64,000 nt of DNA from an uncultured Paracoccaceae bacterium (GTDB lineage: Bacteria > Pseudomonadota > Alphaproteobacteria > Rhodobacterales > Rhodobacteraceae), in assembly GCA_947492475.1 (NCBI GenBank), contig CANLNM010000001.1, forward strand, positions 868,001 through 932,000, read 5' to 3'. Each line of letters opens with the position of its first letter. The stretch's first letter is position 1. The translations under genes and the position numbers were made by a program. The notes beneath the pieces were generated by a model. It was not told the origin of the DNA, ran no database searches, and worked only from the letters and a program-made list of their open reading frames with translations. Below are positions 62,363-64,000 of the stretch, piece by piece.

Positions 62363-62605
62363 TCAATCTTTGGCTTCTAGCGCATCCAACCGCGCTTTTA
62401 GCGCTTCGTTTTCTTCGCGCGCCTTTTGAGCCATCGCGCGCACAGCGTCGAATTCTTCGCGTGTGACAAAATCACGATCCGCCAGCCAACGATCCATCAC
62501 GGATTTCACGGCTGTTTCCGCTTCGTCTTTGGCCCCTTGCGCCACGCCCATGGCGTTGGTCATCAATTGGGACAGGTCGTCAAAAATTTTACCTTTGGTC
62601 TGCAT
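62363..62605 (-). CDS. ubiK: UbiK-family ubiquinone synthesis accessory factor
   Basis: This 80-residue protein (DUF526/BMFP type) has an N-terminal helix ([20 protein letters not shown]) and a C-terminal coiled coil ([20 protein letters not shown], then [11 protein letters not shown]). UbiK supports aerobic ubiquinone assembly and binds lipid. In Rhodobacterales the gene typically sits divergent from lgt, as here. Confidence 0.9.
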   Translation of the reverse strand: MQTKGKIFDDLSQLMTNAMGVAQGAKDEAETAVKSVMDRWLADRDFVTREEFDAVRAMAQKAREENEALKARLDALEAKD

Positions 62606-62746
62606 CTCAGCCTCCGATCGGGTTTGTCCCTATATGGGCCGCCGATCCGGCAATCTCAAGTCACTGTCTGGGTCTGGGCGCAAATGCCCGCCTTGGCCCC
62701 CCGTGACTTGGTTGACTTCCTGCCCCCCCTTGCCCAGAAAAACCCC

Positions 62747-63640
62747 ATGACCGGTATCCCATTTCCAAATCTTTCACCCGAAATCTTTTCGATCCATTTG
62801 TTTGGGTTTGAAATGGCGCTGCGCTGGTATGCGCTGGCTTATATCATTGGCATCCTGATCGGCTGGCGCATTGCGTTGGCGGCGATCAAACGCCCCGCGC
62901 TTTGGCCAAATAACACAGCGCCCTTGAACCGCGAACAGGTCGAAGATTTGCTAACGTGGATCATCATTGGCGTCATTCTGGGTGGGCGCATTGGCTATGT
63001 GCTGTTTTACGGCGAAGGCCAGTTTCGCACCGATCCCTTGTCGGCGCTGAAAATCTGGGAAGGCGGCATGTCCTTTCATGGCGGATTTGTCGGGGTAATC
63101 GTTGCTGTTTGGCTGACCGCGCGCAAATACGCAGCACCTGTGGGGCAAATGGCAGATATTCTGGCCATGACCGCGCCGGTTGGCTTGCTGCTGGGCCGGA
63201 TTGCCAATTTCATCAACGCCGAATTATGGGGCCGCGCCACAACCTTGCCTTGGGGGGTGATTTTCCCCGGCCAGGCGGCCCAGGCCTGCCCGGATGTGGT
63301 CGGGGCCTGCGCCCGCCATCCATCACAACTCTATGAGGCCACCCTAGAAGGTTTGATCCTTGGTGCCTTTTTGCTGGTCATGGCGTTTCGGCGCGGCTGG
63401 TTGAAAACCCCTTGGCGTGCCACGGGCACGTTCTTTGCCTTTTATGGGATCAGCCGGTTTCTGGTGGAATTTGTCCGCCAGCCTGACGCGCAATTTATAT
63501 CCGAAGGCAACCCGCTGGGGCTGGCCTATCATATCAATGGATTTGGTGTGACCATGGGCCAAACCCTGTCCCTGCCGATGGTCGTCATTGGCGTGGCCCT
63601 GATCATCTATGCCCACAAGAAAGCCCCAACCACCACATGA
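62747..63640 (+). CDS. lgt: Prolipoprotein diacylglyceryl transferase
   Basis: This 297-residue inner-membrane enzyme adds diacylglyceryl to the lipobox Cys of prolipoproteins. Seven transmembrane helices are readable. Signatures are [30 protein letters not shown] (catalytic His and Gly) and [28 protein letters not shown] and [15 protein letters not shown] follow. The ATG at 62747 matches the usual Lgt start near [11 protein letters not shown]. The stop overlaps the next start by four bases (ATGA). Confidence 0.95.
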   Translation: MTGIPFPNLSPEIFSIHLFGFEMALRWYALAYIIGILIGWRIALAAIKRPALWPNNTAPLNREQVEDLLTWIIIGVILGGRIGYVLFYGEGQFRTDPLSALKIWEGGMSFHGGFVGVIVAVWLTARKYAAPVGQMADILAMTAPVGLLLGRIANFINAELWGRATTLPWGVIFPGQAAQACPDVVGACARHPSQLYEATLEGLILGAFLLVMAFRRGWLKTPWRATGTFFAFYGISRFLVEFVRQPDAQFISEGNPLGLAYHINGFGVTMGQTLSLPMVVIGVALIIYAHKKAPTTT

Positions 63641-64000
63641 CCGCACTGCGTGATATCCTGCTGCGTCAGATCGCAACCACCGGGCCCATGCCGGTGTCGG
63701 ATTATATGACGACCTGCCTGCTGCATCCTGAACACGGCTATTACACCACCCGCGATCCGCTGGGCCGTGCGGGCGATTTCATCACCGCGCCGGAAATTAG
63801 CCAGATGTTTGGGGAATTGATCGGGCTTTGTCTGGCACAAAGCTGGATCGACCAAGGCCAGCCCAGCCCGTTTGTTCTAGCCGAACTTGGCCCCGGTCGC
63901 GGCACGTTGATGGCCGATATTTTACGCACCACAGCCAAAGTGCCGGGATTTAGCGACGCCGTTCAGGTCCATCTGGTTGAGGCATCGCCGACCCTGCGCG
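63637..64000 (+). CDS. MidA/NDUFAF7-like SAM-dependent methyltransferase, 5' part
   Basis: The gene is cut by the window edge after about 121 codons. The visible part matches the DUF185 family: [58 protein letters not shown] and [16 protein letters not shown] with the SAM-binding GPGRGT. NDUFAF7 methylates an Arg of complex I in mitochondria, and bacterial members are thought to act likewise. It is coupled to lgt by an ATGA overlap. Confidence 0.9.
   Translation, partial: MTALRDILLRQIATTGPMPVSDYMTTCLLHPEHGYYTTRDPLGRAGDFITAPEISQMFGELIGLCLAQSWIDQGQPSPFVLAELGPGRGTLMADILRTTAKVPGFSDAVQVHLVEASPTLR

Overview
The window reads as a chromosome segment of an alphaproteobacterium of the order Rhodobacterales, probably the Roseobacter group. 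Supporting features are a VPLPA-CTERM surface protein, a tripartite tricarboxylate transporter (TTT) operon with AtuA-like and DUF4387 partners, the ubiK-lgt-midA and ybjN-proC-csaA neighbourhoods, a THI-box thiC-O-S-G-E-F-D operon, and an aquaglyceroporin-type arsenic locus. No species is claimed.

Positions 1 to about 18480 form an integrated mobilizable island. Its left end lies outside the window: the first gene is the C-terminal part of a P4-type tyrosine integrase. Next come an AlpA-like DNA-binding protein, a replication-type winged-helix protein, a non-coding stretch that looks like an oriT, and a complete ColE1-style mobilization cassette. That cassette is mobC then mobA, with two smaller genes (mobB- and mobD-like) nested in another frame inside the 3' half of mobA. 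An HNH endonuclease, a metallophosphoesterase, an exported protein, a VirC1-like ParA ATPase and a divergent XRE regulator follow. The right part carries two very large defence-type genes: a 1701-residue STAND NTPase with an N-terminal PD-(D/E)xK-like nuclease (AVAST-like), and a 1245-residue protein with an N-terminal SIR2 NADase domain (DSR1-like). The island appears to end at 18462-18482, a stretch matching the 3' end of a tRNA-Ser of the GGAGACG...CGTCTCC-GCCA type.

Positions 18500-33200 hold core and lightly accessory genes: an M20 amidohydrolase; an ars locus (arsR divergent from aqpS-arsH, with two matching palindromes between them); an MDR oxidoreductase; an SDR divergent from a LysR regulator; a seven-gene thiamine operon under a TPP riboswitch; a Pit-type phosphate transporter; and a Nudix hydrolase. 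Positions 33370-39000 hold two membrane GGDEF-EAL proteins, one preceded by an orphan PhnD-like binding protein. A DUF3616 protein and a glutathione-dependent formaldehyde dehydrogenase follow.

Positions 41460-49185 are a regulated uptake locus. A TctD/TctE-like two-component pair, co-transcribed with an orphan solute-binding protein, is divergent from tctC-tctB-tctA followed by AtuA-like and DUF4387 genes. A sugar cluster (mutarotase, amidohydrolase, nagA, BadF-type kinase), a KAS III-like synthase and a small regulator-like gene come next. A strongly structured non-coding stretch lies upstream of tdk. The right end holds a 2-hydroxyacid dehydrogenase, csaA, proC, an unrecognised gene, ybjN, an M42 peptidase, a frameshifted TetR gene, the VPLPA-CTERM protein, ubiK, lgt and the start of a midA-like methyltransferase gene.

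All functional names rest on reading protein sequence, motifs and context by eye. No database search was run.
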